64,000 nt of DNA from Anaplasma centrale str. Israel (lineage in GTDB: Bacteria; Pseudomonadota; Alphaproteobacteria; Rickettsiales; Anaplasmataceae). The stretch spans positions 310,001-374,000 of the forward strand of contig NC_013532.1 of assembly GCF_000024505.1 (NCBI RefSeq), in the 5' to 3' direction. Both the position numbers and the translations under genes were made by a program. This document shows positions 53,541-63,324 of the stretch, piece after piece. The notes below the pieces were generated by a model, which saw only the letters and a program-made list of their open reading frames with translations, was not told the DNA's origin and did not search any database. The stretch's first letter is position 1; every line of letters begins with the position of its first letter.

Positions 53541-56137
53541 GACTCCTCCGTGTGTGCGGCCGGTGTCACCTTACGCCGTATTGCAAGGGCCCCGTCGGAC
53601 ACAAATCCCTCCAGGCTATCTCCGGCGTTTACCTTTCCGGAGAGTAGCAATTCCGCCAGCTGATCTTGTATGTTGTGTTGTATAAGACGCTTAAGAGGGC
53701 GTGCTCCGTAGGTTGCATCATAGCCACGCTCCGCTATCCAGGACTTTGCTTCCGGAGATAGCGTGATCGATAGACCTTTGTCACTGATTATCTTCTGCAG
53801 GTAGGACATCTGAACATCAACGATGCGTCCTATATGCTCTTTGGCTAACCTGTTGAATATTATGATGTCATCAAGCCTGTTTAGAAACTCTGGGCGGAAG
53901 TGCATACTTAGCGTCTCCAGCACCTTCTGACGCGTTACTTCCGCGCTTTCGCCTGCGGGGCCGTGCACCAGAATTTCCTGTCCAATATTTGACGTTAATA
54001 CTAATATCGTGTTCTTAAAGTCTACCAGCTTGCCTTTGCTGTCTGTGAGTCTACCCTCATCTAGAACTTGCAAAAGTATGTTAAAAATGTCCGGGTGTGC
54101 CTTCTCTATTTCGTCAAACAGAACCACCTGATACGGTCTCCTTCTCACCGCTTCTGTAAGCATTCCTCCTTGCTCGTATCCCACGTATCCTGGTGGGGCG
54201 CCTATCAGCTTTGCTACGGAATGCTTTTCCATGAACTCAGACATGTCAAACCGCAGCAGCGCGGACCTGGAGTCAAACAAAAACTCACTCAGTGCCTTAG
54301 TGAGCTCGGTTTTTCCAACACCTGTTGGGCCTAGGAACAAAAATGACCCCATGGGTTTTTGTGCATCTTGCACTCCTGCTCTTGACCTTCTAACTGCATT
54401 GCTCACTGCCCTCACTGCACTTTCCTGCCCGATTACACTCTTGCCTATCTCCCTCTCCATGCTGAGCAGCTTTTCTTTCTCGCTGTTCATTACATTTTCC
54501 ACGGGAATACCCGTCCACCGCGAAACTATAGCCGCAATATCATTTACTCCTATCTCTTTCCTCAACATAGTGCCGGCCACTTCCTCATGTTGTTTCAACT
54601 CCTGCTCGAGCGATGGTATGACCCCGTACATCAGCTCCCCGGCCCGCGACAAGTTGCCAGATCTTTGTGCCTGTTCTAGCTCAATACGTGCCCCGTCAAG
54701 CTTCTCGGTTAACTCTTGCATCTTTGAGATTTTGATCTTTTCGGCCTGCCACTTGCTATTCAGATCTGCGGCCTCAGAACTCAGTTCGTCAAGCTCTTTG
54801 TTGATGACTGCAAGGCGCTGCTGCGATGCCTCGTTCTTTTCGTTTTTCAAGACTTCTGACTCTATCTTGAGCTGCATTATTCTGCGGTCTATGCTGTCTA
54901 TTACTTCAGGCTTGCTGTCTATTTCTATTCTTGCACGACTTGCGGCTTCATCTATCAAATCTATAGCCTTATCCGGCAAGAACCTGTCGGTAATATAGCG
55001 GTTGGACAACGTTGCTGCCGCGACGATTGCGCTGTCGGTGATTCTTATACCGTGGTGGAGTTCGTATTTTTCCTTAAGGCCTCTTAATATGGAAATTGTG
55101 TCGCCGGTGGTTGGCTCTGCAACAAACACAGGTTGAAATCTCCGTGCAAGTGCGGGATCCTTTTCTATATGTTCACGATACTCATCCAGCGTGGTTGCGC
55201 CTATACAGCGTATTTCCCCTCTGGCAAGCACAGGTTTTAATATGTTAGATGCATCCATAGAACCGCCTGTGGCACCTGCTCCTACCAGCATGTGCAACTC
55301 ATCAATGAACAGTATCATCTTACCGTTGGAAGCGACTATTTTCGTTATTACAGCCTTAAGCCTCTCTTCGAACTCCCCTCTATACTTTGTTCCAGCTATT
55401 AGTGAAGCCAAATCCAAGGCAAGCACCCTCGCATCACGTAGCCACATGGGAACGTTGCCCGAGATCATAGCTTGCACAAGCCCCTCCACAATCGCACTTT
55501 TTCCCACCCCTGGCTCTCCGATCAATGCTGGGTTGTTTTTGGTTCTGCGAGACAGGACCTGAATCAGCCGCCTTGTCTCATCGCTTCTACCGATTACCGG
55601 ATCCATCTTGCCCTTTGCAGCCAGCTCGGTCAGATCTTGGGTATACTTCCTCAGTGCATCAAATTGCTGTTCCGCGTTTTCGCTTTCAGCCCTCACCCCG
55701 TCGCGCATTTTTTCTATCAAGGAGTTAAGCTTTTGTGTGGTGACCCCCTCATTCACAAGCATTCTTGACACGCTGCTTTCCACAATGACGAGGGCCTGAA
55801 GCAGCCGCTCTGCCGTTACATATGCATCCTGATTACGCTTTGCCAAGCTTGCTGCTTCGTCTAAAATCTTTGCCATTTCCCTGGAGAGGCTTAAATGCCC
55901 ACTTCCCGAGCCGCTTACTACCGGCAATTTACTCAGTATCTGTGACAGAGTGGCAGTGATCTTGCTAACCTCGGCTCCGCACGAGGATATCAGGTTGCCC
56001 ACCATATCATTTTTTTCTTTCAGCATCACGCTTAGCAAGTGCTCTGGAAGCAGGGACTGATGCCCGGAGGATACTGCGAACATCTGTGCATCCATTATGA
56101 AGCCCTTTGCCTTTTCTGTGAACTTATTCAAATCCAT
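53531..56137 (-). CDS. clpB: ATP-dependent chaperone ClpB
   Basis: Hexameric AAA+ disaggregase that works with DnaK. The N-terminal Clp repeat domain ([29 protein letters not shown]) is followed by AAA-1 with Walker [15 protein letters not shown] and Walker [16 protein letters not shown] long coiled-coil middle domain (~400-525) marks ClpB rather than ClpA. AAA-2 carries [14 protein letters not shown] and [16 protein letters not shown]. 868 residues, full length. It is divergent from the SDR gene. A sigma-32-like sequence lies ~150 bp upstream. Confidence 0.96.
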   Translation of the reverse strand: MDLNKFTEKAKGFIMDAQMFAVSSGHQSLLPEHLLSVMLKEKNDMVGNLISSCGAEVSKITATLSQILSKLPVVSGSGSGHLSLSREMAKILDEAASLAKRNQDAYVTAERLLQALVIVESSVSRMLVNEGVTTQKLNSLIEKMRDGVRAESENAEQQFDALRKYTQDLTELAAKGKMDPVIGRSDETRRLIQVLSRRTKNNPALIGEPGVGKSAIVEGLVQAMISGNVPMWLRDARVLALDLASLIAGTKYRGEFEERLKAVITKIVASNGKMILFIDELHMLVGAGATGGSMDASNILKPVLARGEIRCIGATTLDEYREHIEKDPALARRFQPVFVAEPTTGDTISILRGLKEKYELHHGIRITDSAIVAAATLSNRYITDRFLPDKAIDLIDEAASRARIEIDSKPEVIDSIDRRIMQLKIESEVLKNEKNEASQQRLAVINKELDELSSEAADLNSKWQAEKIKISKMQELTEKLDGARIELEQAQRSGNLSRAGELMYGVIPSLEQELKQHEEVAGTMLRKEIGVNDIAAIVSRWTGIPVENVMNSEKEKLLSMEREIGKSVIGQESAVRAVSNAVRRSRAGVQDAQKPMGSFLFLGPTGVGKTELTKALSEFLFDSRSALLRFDMSEFMEKHSVAKLIGAPPGYVGYEQGGMLTEAVRRRPYQVVLFDEIEKAHPDIFNILLQVLDEGRLTDSKGKLVDFKNTILVLTSNIGQEILVHGPAGESAEVTRQKVLETLSMHFRPEFLNRLDDIIIFNRLAKEHIGRIVDVQMSYLQKIISDKGLSITLSPEAKSWIAERGYDATYGARPLKRLIQHNIQDQLAELLLSGKVNAGDSLEGFVSDGALAIRRKVTPAAHTEESGA

Positions 56138-56282
56138 GACGGTTACTTACCTAACTTTCTGTGCATAGATATATGTCATGCTCCACTAAATTTGTATGGA
56201 GCCTTAGAAAAAAATATGAAGAGACCCGTCAGTGAGGAATTTTGCCTCTTGTCGCCGTGTCCACAACTGCGTAACAGCACGC

Positions 56283-56308
56283 AAATGTGCACTATATTTC
56301 TTGTCAAG
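56283..56308 (-). promoter_or_regulatory. Possible sigma-32-type promoter for clpB
   Basis: On minus, CTTGACA (56308-56302), 11 bp, then GCACATTT (56290-56283). This resembles CTTGAAA / CCCCATNT, although the spacing is slightly short. It is ~150 nt upstream of the clpB start. Inferred from pattern only. Confidence 0.3.
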
Positions 56309-56367
56309 CGCTTGAATAGAGCGTACCATCCCCACTCGTGTACTTGTGGGGGTTTTTGAAATTAAAT

Positions 56368-57099
56368 ATGGCCGATCGCTTGCGGGGTAAGGTGGCGTTG
56401 GTTACTGGTGCCTCGTGTGGAATTGGGGCAGCTGTAGCCAGGAGGTTTGCTAAGGAGGGTGCCAGCGTAGTCTTAGTTGCTAGGAACATGGACAGGCTGA
56501 AGGCGCTGTGTGACTGTATACAGGAATCTGGTGGTGAGGCTATTCTCGCTCCCATAGACATTCAAGACTACGAGAGCGTGAAGAATTTGGCCCTCTCTGT
56601 GAAGAGCAGGTTTGGCTGCCTTGATATTCTAGTTTCCGTAGCCGCGTTGCTCGGGAGCCTTGGTCCAGTGCAGGAGTACGAGCCCGCTGCTTGGAAGGAG
56701 ATTATGCACGTAAACCTGTTTGCTAACTGGTATCTGATTAAGCATTTTGACGCCCTACTCAAAAGTGCTCAGGCTGGTAGGGCGATATTTGTGACATCCG
56801 AGGCAGCTAGGTCGCTGCTGAATTACTCCTATTTTGCGCCATATGCTGCAAGTAAAGTAGCCCTGGAAGCCATGGTGCAGGTGTATGCGGTGGAGACCAA
56901 GCACAGTAAATTGTGTGCGAACGTCGTGTACCCGTGCGGTGTCGATAGTAATATTTACTCTCAGATCTTTTCTGCGCAGGAGCAGTCCAAATTACTGGCG
57001 CCTGATAGTCTTACAGACAAGTTTGTGGAATTGGCTTCCGAGGAGTGCTGCGTTACTGGCCAGATATATGAGCTGACCCCGAACGTTGAGGAGGAATAG
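56368..57099 (+). CDS. Short-chain dehydrogenase/reductase
   Basis: NAD(P)-dependent oxidoreductase of the classical SDR family, 243 residues. Cofactor site VALVTGASCGIGAAVARRF (TGxxxGIG), an acidic residue near APIDIQDYESV, and the catalytic Tyr and Lys in YAASKVALEAM with Ser in FVTSEAARS. The usual NNAG motif reads VSVAALLG, a deviation also seen in divergent SDRs. The substrate cannot be deduced; a 3-oxoacyl-ACP reductase is one option but the pathway genes are not nearby. ATG 56368 (MADRLRGK) opens at the conserved strand; an in-frame codon at 56338 is less likely. Confidence 0.85.
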   Translation: MADRLRGKVALVTGASCGIGAAVARRFAKEGASVVLVARNMDRLKALCDCIQESGGEAILAPIDIQDYESVKNLALSVKSRFGCLDILVSVAALLGSLGPVQEYEPAAWKEIMHVNLFANWYLIKHFDALLKSAQAGRAIFVTSEAARSLLNYSYFAPYAASKVALEAMVQVYAVETKHSKLCANVVYPCGVDSNIYSQIFSAQEQSKLLAPDSLTDKFVELASEECCVTGQIYELTPNVEEE

Positions 57100-57556
57100 T
57101 CTCTCTAACGGGGCCTTGTGGGTGCCCTAGAGATTATCTACTACTTCCTTCCTAAACCTCTTTACATCCCCCAGCACATCACTCCCTGCCCTACAACTTC
57201 CCAGGCTCATGTTGATACTGCAAACAGTCGGGTGTTCCTTAGCTCATCCCACTGTGGTCTTGCTACCATCTATAACCACCTAATGTTGTTCTTAAAGTAC
57301 AGTCAAAGTGCTGCCCACACCTGTGTCATTACCCTCAGGTCTCCTTACTTCTTACTCGCACTCCCAGCTGTGTCACTACCCTCTGGCACCACCCAAGTCC
57401 CTACTCTCCCACACCACCTCTGTGTACTACTCGCACTCCCAACTTTCTTGGTGTTGCATTGCCAACACACCTACATTACCACCTAGTCCCCTTCTAGGTA
57501 GAGATCTAACATTAGATACAGTGAGGGGTCAGTTACTATCCAGTGCATTGGGTAGG
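57100..57556. other. C-rich intergenic region upstream of the aaap-like gene
   Basis: About 450 bp, G-poor on plus, like 22501-22807 in front of the truncated copy. ACTCGCACTCCCA occurs twice ~70 bp apart. The aaap frame stays open to 57308 but the sequence does not look coding until about 57490. Confidence 0.45.
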
Positions 57557-59629
57557 ATGTCTATGGGGGATGTGAAGAGGTTTAGGAAGGAAGTAGTAGA
57601 TAGTATAGGAGCAGGAACAGCTAGTCCTGTAAGGGCTGTATTTAGCAGTGCAGTACTTGGTAGTGCAGTACCTAGTGCTGATGGTGATACATTCCTGATG
57701 GGAGAGATGGTAGGAGTTGATGAGGGACTAGTTATTCAAGAACTAAGTAGAGCTGATGAGTTAGTGAAGTTACAACATGAATTAGAAAAGCAAGTAAGTA
57801 AACTAGCTGAACTTGGAGAACTTAAGTGGTTAGAAGAACTTGAGAAGCTGCAGGCTGAGGAGATCCAGAAGGTGAAGGACAGCATAGGGGAGATGGAGAA
57901 AGAGAAGATAAGGGAGGTGGAGACGGCGAAGGGGGAGTTTGAGAAGGAGATAGAGGAGATAAAAGGGGACTTGGAGAAGCTAGCAGCTGAGAAGATGAAG
58001 GAAGTTGTGATGAAGGTGGGGTTCAACGAGTTGGGACTGGAGGCTGCGGTGAAGAAGGAGGTGGGAGAGAAGCTATGGAGCAAAGAGCCGGAAAAGGTGA
58101 AGGAGGCGTTGGAGAAGTTAGAGGAGATAAAGAAGTGGGATAAGGTAAAGCAGGAAAGGGATGAGCTGAAGGAGAAGCTTAAGGAAATAGAAAAGATAAA
58201 GGTAAAGGAGCTCCAGAAGGTGAAGGAGAAGATACAGGAGGTGGAGATAGAGAAGTTGGAGAAGGTGGTTAAGGAGTGGGAGAAGATAGGGGCCAAGGAG
58301 GAGAAGGCAAAGGAGGAGTGGGAAAAGGCGGCAGTAAAGCTAAAGAAGCTGGTGCAGGGGGTGAAGGATCTCAAGAGCAAACTAGAAGAACTAGAAACAA
58401 TAAAGGGAGTGGGGGAGAGACTTAAGGATGATATAGAGAAAATCAAGGAGCCAGGAGACCTAGAACAGCTAGAAGCTAGGAAGATAGAGGAGGTAAAGAC
58501 GGCAAAGGGGGAAGCCAAGAAGGTGCTGGAGAAGGATAAGCTTAAGGAGCTCAAGAGCAGGCTAGAAGAGCTGAAGAAGGGGGAGACGAAAACAAAGATA
58601 CAGAAGCTCAAGGACAAGCTAGAAGACCTGGCTGCAATAAGGAAACTGAAGGAATTGGGATTGGAAGAGAGATTGAGGGAATTAGCTGAGGTTAAGGAAG
58701 TTAAGGCATTAGCTGAGAGGCAGAAGGATGTGGGATTGGATGCTCAGGAGGGATTACAGCTGACTGAGAAGATTAGGGCATTGGGAGGACAGTTAGATCT
58801 GATGGAGGGGAGGTGGAGAGAGAAGATAAAGGCATTAAGCGTAGGTATGGTAGGGAGGTTAGAAGCTAGGAGACTGGGAGAGAATACAGATGGTGGACTA
58901 GCCGAGAAGTTGGGGAGGCTAGGAAGGTTAGATGAGCTAGTGCCGGGGGATAGAGCTAAGAAGCTGGGGGAAATGAAGGTTACGCTAAAACAGCTTAGAG
59001 AGCTGGCAGAGAAGGAGATTAAGGAGAAGAGCCTAGTAGAGCGAAGTGTGGGAATGTTTGGCACCATATTCGGATTTTGGGAGAGAACAGTGACAGGCAA
59101 AGAAACACTGGGAGACATATTGAAGGGCAGGAAGTTAGTAGACCTAGAGAAGAGACTATCCAAGATCAAAGCACTAGAAGAACTTACAGAGATTGCTGAG
59201 AAACGTGGAGTAGCTACAGTAATGAAGGCTGCATTGACTAGTGCTATGGAGATTACAAAGAATAGGGGTTGGACTGATTACTTAAATAAAGTTGATTCAG
59301 GTAAGAAGAGTGATGCTGTTAAAGAACTGATTGCTGCTGAGAAAATAAGAAAGCTGACACAGTATATTAATACATTGGAAGCTGATGAAAAGGCTGTTGT
59401 TGCTGGGGCTTTTGCCAAAGCTGTTGAAGGTGCGGAGGTGATAAGCAATGTATCTCCTGGTAGTAGAAGCTTCTATCTAGGATTAGATTACCACCCAAGC
59501 ATGAACGGCATCACTGGTGTGAAGTTTGAAGAAGCAGGCCTATTCCCACTCCTGGATAAAGAAGGTGAGTATGATATAGAAGGAGAGGAGCGGATACCTA
59601 GCGTGTGCTACAATCCGCTCCTGTTGTAA
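57557..59629 (+). CDS. Aaap-like coiled-coil protein, full-length
   Basis: About 690 residues, mostly Glu/Lys/Leu-rich coiled coil from residue ~50 to ~480, with a less repetitive C-terminal domain (ERSVGMFGTIFGFWERTVTG; SRSFYLGLDYHPSMNGI). No signal peptide or membrane helix is visible. The first ~185 codons lie in a 516-bp block identical to 22808-23323. Composition and gene conversion with a truncated paralogue fit the A. marginale Aaap/Alp family, reported to associate with actin filament appendages of the parasitophorous vacuole; this assignment is from memory of the family and unverified. ATG 57557 or 57563 (with AGGA upstream) may be the start; GTG 57521 is possible. It converges with groEL. 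Confidence 0.7.
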   Translation: MSMGDVKRFRKEVVDSIGAGTASPVRAVFSSAVLGSAVPSADGDTFLMGEMVGVDEGLVIQELSRADELVKLQHELEKQVSKLAELGELKWLEELEKLQAEEIQKVKDSIGEMEKEKIREVETAKGEFEKEIEEIKGDLEKLAAEKMKEVVMKVGFNELGLEAAVKKEVGEKLWSKEPEKVKEALEKLEEIKKWDKVKQERDELKEKLKEIEKIKVKELQKVKEKIQEVEIEKLEKVVKEWEKIGAKEEKAKEEWEKAAVKLKKLVQGVKDLKSKLEELETIKGVGERLKDDIEKIKEPGDLEQLEARKIEEVKTAKGEAKKVLEKDKLKELKSRLEELKKGETKTKIQKLKDKLEDLAAIRKLKELGLEERLRELAEVKEVKALAERQKDVGLDAQEGLQLTEKIRALGGQLDLMEGRWREKIKALSVGMVGRLEARRLGENTDGGLAEKLGRLGRLDELVPGDRAKKLGEMKVTLKQLRELAEKEIKEKSLVERSVGMFGTIFGFWERTVTGKETLGDILKGRKLVDLEKRLSKIKALEELTEIAEKRGVATVMKAALTSAMEITKNRGWTDYLNKVDSGKKSDAVKELIAAEKIRKLTQYINTLEADEKAVVAGAFAKAVEGAEVISNVSPGSRSFYLGLDYHPSMNGITGVKFEEAGLFPLLDKEGEYDIEGEERIPSVCYNPLLL
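57602..58117 (+). repeat. 516-bp perfect direct repeat, copy 2 (shared with 22808-23323)
   Basis: Matches the block inside the truncated aaap-like copy at every position compared. Beyond 58117 the two genes diverge at once but share short identical patches, for example ~51 bp at 58653-58703 with 24147-24197. Confidence 0.9.
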
Positions 59630-59647
59630 TGTGACTACAACCGTGGG

Positions 59648-61297
59648 CTAGAAGCCTCCCATTCCTCCCATGCCTCCGGCCGCTCCGCCACCTGCGGTGT
59701 CCTCCTTGCTCGGGATGTCCACAACCACCGCATTCAAGGTCATGAATACAGCTGCAAGTGACACAGCCAAGTCAAACGCTATGCGCACTACCTTCAGAGG
59801 GTCCATAACCCCGGAAGCAAACGCGTTAGCGTAGTTCATGGTGTCAACATTAAAGATGAGCTCTTTATCATTCTGCTTCAACAGATGCTGAATGACACAC
59901 GGAGCCTCTTCGGATCCGGAATTTTTTATGATCCTCTTTATTGGAGCGCGGACAGCGCGCTTTATGATGTTGATGCCCAATTGCTCATCATCATTCTTCC
60001 CCTTTACCTCGTCTAGAGATGCAAGCGTGTATAGCAGGGCAGCTCCACCACCAGGTACCACGCCTTCCTCAACCGCAGCCCTAGTTGCGTGCAAAGCATC
60101 TTCAACCCTATCCTTGCGCTCCTTGACTTCAACCTCACTAGAGCCACCAACCTTAAGTACGGCAACCCCACCTGAGAGCTTCGCCAGCCTCTCCTTCAGT
60201 TTTTCCTTGTCGTAGTCAGAAGAAGAAACTTCAATCTGGGACTTAATCTGGCTAATTCTGCTGGTAATGCTGTCAGCGTTGCTGTCGACGCTTCCTATGA
60301 TTGTGGTTGTATCCTTAGTTATGCGCACAGTCTTAGCAGTACCGAGGTCATCCAGAGTGATGTCCTCAACCTTTACTGCGAGCTCGTCGTTTACCACGTA
60401 TTTCGCACCGGCTATTACAGCAATATCGCCGAGCATGTCTTTCCTTCTGTCGCCAAAACCAGGTGCCTTGACAGCTGCAACCTGCAAGCCTCCGCGAAGC
60501 TTGTTAAGCACCAGTGTACTTAATGCTTCACCCTCTACGTCTTCCGCGATGATCAGCAATGGCCTTCCTGACCTAGCGACGTTTTCTAGTACTGGCAGTA
60601 TGCTTTGTACTAGATTGATTTTCTTTTCAGTTAGGAATATGTACGGATTCTCGAACTCCACCAGCATCTTCTCAGCGTTGGTGACGAAGTAAGGGGAGAG
60701 ATATCCGCGGTCAAACTGCATACCGTCAGTCCTTTCGACCTCAAGGTCCTTGAACCCCTTGCTCTCCTCAACTGTTATTACCCCATCTTTGCCAACTTCC
60801 CTGACACATTGCGCTATCTTGCCACCTATGTTTTTATCTCCGTTGGCAGATATAGTAGCAACCTGTGCAATCTCATCTTCAGACGCCACTTCACGCTTCA
60901 TTGATAGCAAAGCTGTGAGAACAGCCTCCTTGGCCTTCAAGATCCCGTTTTTTATGCTTATGGTATCAGCGCCAGCGGCCTTGGCTCTGGACACTTCCTC
61001 AATAACTTTTGCAGTCAGTATGGAGCATGTGGTAGTCCCGTCACCAACCTTATCGTTACACTGAGACGCGCTCTGAGTAATTATGTTCGCGATAGCGACT
61101 GCCAAAGGTTCCTCGGGCTTTATGCTCTTCATGACTTTGTATCCATCCTTTGTGATCTCCGGGGACCCATAGGGCTTGCTAATAGCAACGGTAAGCCCCT
61201 TTGGGCCGGCAGTGCAACCAACAGCATCCTCCAGAATGCGCACCACCTCCCTTATGGACTTATCTAACGCCTCGCCCGTAACAACAACATTCGCCAT
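59648..61297 (-). CDS. groEL: Chaperonin GroEL (60 kDa)
   Basis: Tetradecameric ATP-driven folding chamber. It has the N-terminal TAGPKGLTVAISKPYGSPEITKDGY, the ATP site KVGDGTTTCSILTA, AVEEGVVPGGGAALLY (chaperonin signature), and the C-terminal GGMGGMGG-type tail. 549 residues, full length. An AGGAGGTTACAA ribosome-binding site precedes the ATG. It lies 47 bp downstream of groES in the same operon, under a heat-shock-type promoter. GroEL is typically a major antigen in Anaplasmataceae. Confidence 0.98.
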   Translation of the reverse strand: MANVVVTGEALDKSIREVVRILEDAVGCTAGPKGLTVAISKPYGSPEITKDGYKVMKSIKPEEPLAVAIANIITQSASQCNDKVGDGTTTCSILTAKVIEEVSRAKAAGADTISIKNGILKAKEAVLTALLSMKREVASEDEIAQVATISANGDKNIGGKIAQCVREVGKDGVITVEESKGFKDLEVERTDGMQFDRGYLSPYFVTNAEKMLVEFENPYIFLTEKKINLVQSILPVLENVARSGRPLLIIAEDVEGEALSTLVLNKLRGGLQVAAVKAPGFGDRRKDMLGDIAVIAGAKYVVNDELAVKVEDITLDDLGTAKTVRITKDTTTIIGSVDSNADSITSRISQIKSQIEVSSSDYDKEKLKERLAKLSGGVAVLKVGGSSEVEVKERKDRVEDALHATRAAVEEGVVPGGGAALLYTLASLDEVKGKNDDEQLGINIIKRAVRAPIKRIIKNSGSEEAPCVIQHLLKQNDKELIFNVDTMNYANAFASGVMDPLKVVRIAFDLAVSLAAVFMTLNAVVVDIPSKEDTAGGGAAGGMGGMGGF

Positions 61298-61344
61298 TTG
61301 TAACCTCCTAAATCAAACTTAACAAACCAAACCTGCGTACCGGA

Positions 61345-61629
61345 CTACGCCTCCTTAGCGATTATGTCGCTCTCTTTCATGACTATGAACTTCTTTCCTT
61401 CGAGCTCTACCTCGTTTCCGGCCCATTGACGATAGTAAACTACATCACCAGCCCTGACCGACATGGGTGTAACCTTGCCTTCGCTGTTCAAAGCACCGGG
61501 CCCTACAGACACGACCTTGCCCCTGGTCGGCTTTTTCTTGGCGGAATCTGGAAGCTGTATGGGAGAATTTCCTCCACTATCTTCCAAAGCCTCAACCAAA
61601 ACATTATCATGCAACATAGCTAGATTCAT
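61345..61629 (-). CDS. groES: Co-chaperonin GroES (10 kDa)
   Basis: Heptameric lid of the GroEL chamber. It has LHDNVLVEALEDSGG, the mobile loop IQLPDSAKKKPTRGKVVSVGPG, the DVVYYRQWAGNEVELEGKKF strands, and a C-terminal ESDIIA. The start ATG 61629 has a GGAGGATAGTT site just upstream and gives 94 residues. The frame is open further upstream through a poly-Lys stretch made by the T20 tract, but that region is promoter, not coding. Confidence 0.97.
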   Translation of the reverse strand: MNLAMLHDNVLVEALEDSGGNSPIQLPDSAKKKPTRGKVVSVGPGALNSEGKVTPMSVRAGDVVYYRQWAGNEVELEGKKFIVMKESDIIAKEA

Positions 61630-61683
61630 AACTATCCTCCGAACATTTTTTGTGACTGATCGCGTCACGATAACTCTGGCGGT

Positions 61684-61713
61684 TATATAGGAGCCGAAAA
61701 ATTGAATTTCAAG
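61684..61713 (-). promoter_or_regulatory. Sigma-32-type promoter of groESL
   Basis: On minus, CTTGAAA (61713-61707) is followed after 14 bp by TCCTATATA (61692-61684), a good match to the heat-shock consensus CTTGAAA / CCCCATNTA. It is ~55 nt upstream of the groES start. An A20 run (T20 on plus) lies 22 bp further upstream. Confidence 0.65.
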
Positions 61714-61735
61714 AGTGGTGGGACACGATTGGTAA

Positions 61736-61755
61736 TTTTTTTTTTTTTTTTTTTT
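61736..61755. repeat. T20 homopolymer tract upstream of groESL
   Basis: Twenty T on plus (A20 on the groESL coding strand), just upstream of the -35 element. It could act as an UP-like element, and its length is likely variable by slippage. Confidence 0.85.
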
Positions 61756-61860
61756 AGTTTTTACTAGCTTGAGGCGCTGTTGGCTTGCATGTTCTTTCAC
61801 AATGCGTAGGATTTCCCCAAATGGTTTTAGTTTATTTCTTAACTAATTTGGAGCAATGAG

Positions 61861-62553
61861 ATGCGAGACAGTTCAAAATGCGAGCAGCTCAAATTCGGGC
61901 ACAGGGCGAGGCTCAGAGAAAGGCTGATATCTGGCGAAGGGGTCGGACTGCTCGACTATGAAATTCTGGAATTGATTTTATGCTCTGCTCGCAGTCGCGT
62001 GGACCTAAAACCCATTGCTAAGCAACTTGTCGCGGAGTTTGGCACTCTTTCAAAGGTGATATACGCAGATGTGGCAAAGCTGAAGAGAGTGAAAGGAGTT
62101 GGTGAATCTTCAGTTGCCGCAATATTGTGTGTGCGAGAGGCGGTGATACGCACGCTAAAAGGCGAAATGAAATATGGCGTGGTAGTGAATGAGTGGCAGA
62201 AGTTATTGGATTATTTGCGAGTCAAAATAGGAAACTCAAGCGTGGAAAACCTGTGCGTTTTGTACCTCAATAAGAAATATCGTGTAATCGCAGATGAAAT
62301 ACAAAATACCGGCACTATAGATGAGACTCCTTTATACGTGCGCGAGGTTGTAAAAAAGTCGCTTTTGCATGATGCCTCATACATCGTAGTGTCGCACAAT
62401 CACCCAAGTGGTGATCCCAAGCCATCCAAGGCGGATATACACATTACCAATAGGTTGCAAGAGGCTTGCTGTAGCATGAACATAGTGCTGGTGGACCATG
62501 TGATTATTACACCAAAAAGGCACTATAGCTTCAAAACCAACGGCCTGTTATAA
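61861..62553 (+). CDS. radC: RadC family protein (JAB/MPN domain)
   Basis: 230 residues. The N-terminal helix-hairpin-helix region (LSKVIYADVAKLKRVKGVGESSVAAI) is followed by an MPN+ metalloprotease-like domain with the RadC motif VSHNHPSGDPKPSKADIHIT (His-x-His-x7-Asp). Despite the name, a DNA-repair role is not established; a metal-dependent peptidase activity is suggested by the fold. The motif residues are all intact. It is divergent from groES, and lipB follows 90 bp downstream. Confidence 0.93.
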   Translation: MRDSSKCEQLKFGHRARLRERLISGEGVGLLDYEILELILCSARSRVDLKPIAKQLVAEFGTLSKVIYADVAKLKRVKGVGESSVAAILCVREAVIRTLKGEMKYGVVVNEWQKLLDYLRVKIGNSSVENLCVLYLNKKYRVIADEIQNTGTIDETPLYVREVVKKSLLHDASYIVVSHNHPSGDPKPSKADIHITNRLQEACCSMNIVLVDHVIITPKRHYSFKTNGLL

Positions 62554-62643
62554 GCCTACCATTCGGGCGCATTTTCATAATGCCTACGGAGGGTTGACTT
62601 ACACCATTTTGTGTTGTAGAGTCGCACCCCTCAACGTGGTGCT

Positions 62644-63288
62644 GTGAGTTTGCTTGGTTTCCCTGTGGAGTGGCGCGTTTCTGACGGAATGGTCGACTAT
62701 AAAGCAGCTTTGGATTTTATGACCTCCAGAGTTGATGGTATTTTGGAGGGCAGAGAATCGGAGATGGTCTGGCTGTTGGAGCACCCTTCAGTATATACTG
62801 CTGGTGTCAGTGCGAAGGATGGAGAGTTGCTTTCTGAGAATAAGTTTCAAGTTGTACGCACCACCCGTGGCGGGAAATATTCATACCACGGCCCGGGGCA
62901 GCGGGTGGTTTATGTGATGCTACATTTAGGGCGAAGGGACAAGCGTGACGTAAGATTATACGTACGCAACCTTGGGCTGTGGGTAGTTGGCACACTGGCG
63001 GAGTTTGGCATTGATAGCCATTTTGATGACGACAACACGGGTGTATGGGTGCAGTATAGTAGGCAAGCGAAGAAAATAGCCGCTTTTGGAATAGCAATCC
63101 GCCGCTGGGTGACTTACCACGGGCTTTCGGTGAACATCAGCGCAGATCTTGGCTGCTACTCAGGCATAGTTCCCTGCGGCATAGCCGGTTCTCACGTCAC
63201 GTCGCTTCAGGATTTGGGGGTTACCGTGCCCTTTGAAGAGTTCGATGCCGTGCTGCAGCAAAAGTTCGACACTATCTTCTTGCAATAG
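62644..63288 (+). CDS. lipB: Octanoyltransferase LipB
   Basis: Transfers octanoate from acyl-carrier protein to lipoyl domains, the first step of lipoate attachment for pyruvate and 2-oxoglutarate dehydrogenases. It has VWLLEHPSVYTAGVSA, the RGGKYSYHGPGQRVVYVML block, the catalytic Lys in RQAKKIAAFGIAIRR, and the acyl-enzyme Cys in GIVPCGI. 214 residues, normal. The start is GTG 62644. glmM follows 36 bp downstream on the same strand. Confidence 0.95.
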   Translation: MSLLGFPVEWRVSDGMVDYKAALDFMTSRVDGILEGRESEMVWLLEHPSVYTAGVSAKDGELLSENKFQVVRTTRGGKYSYHGPGQRVVYVMLHLGRRDKRDVRLYVRNLGLWVVGTLAEFGIDSHFDDDNTGVWVQYSRQAKKIAAFGIAIRRWVTYHGLSVNISADLGCYSGIVPCGIAGSHVTSLQDLGVTVPFEEFDAVLQQKFDTIFLQ

Positions 63289-63324
63289 GTTTTATATGTA
63301 CGCACTCAACTATATGGTGTTGTC

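Noticed and set aside
61630-61800. N-terminal extension of groES containing a poly-lysine run
   Set aside because: The lysines come from the T20 tract, the region contains the heat-shock promoter, and ATG 61629 has its own strong ribosome-binding site.
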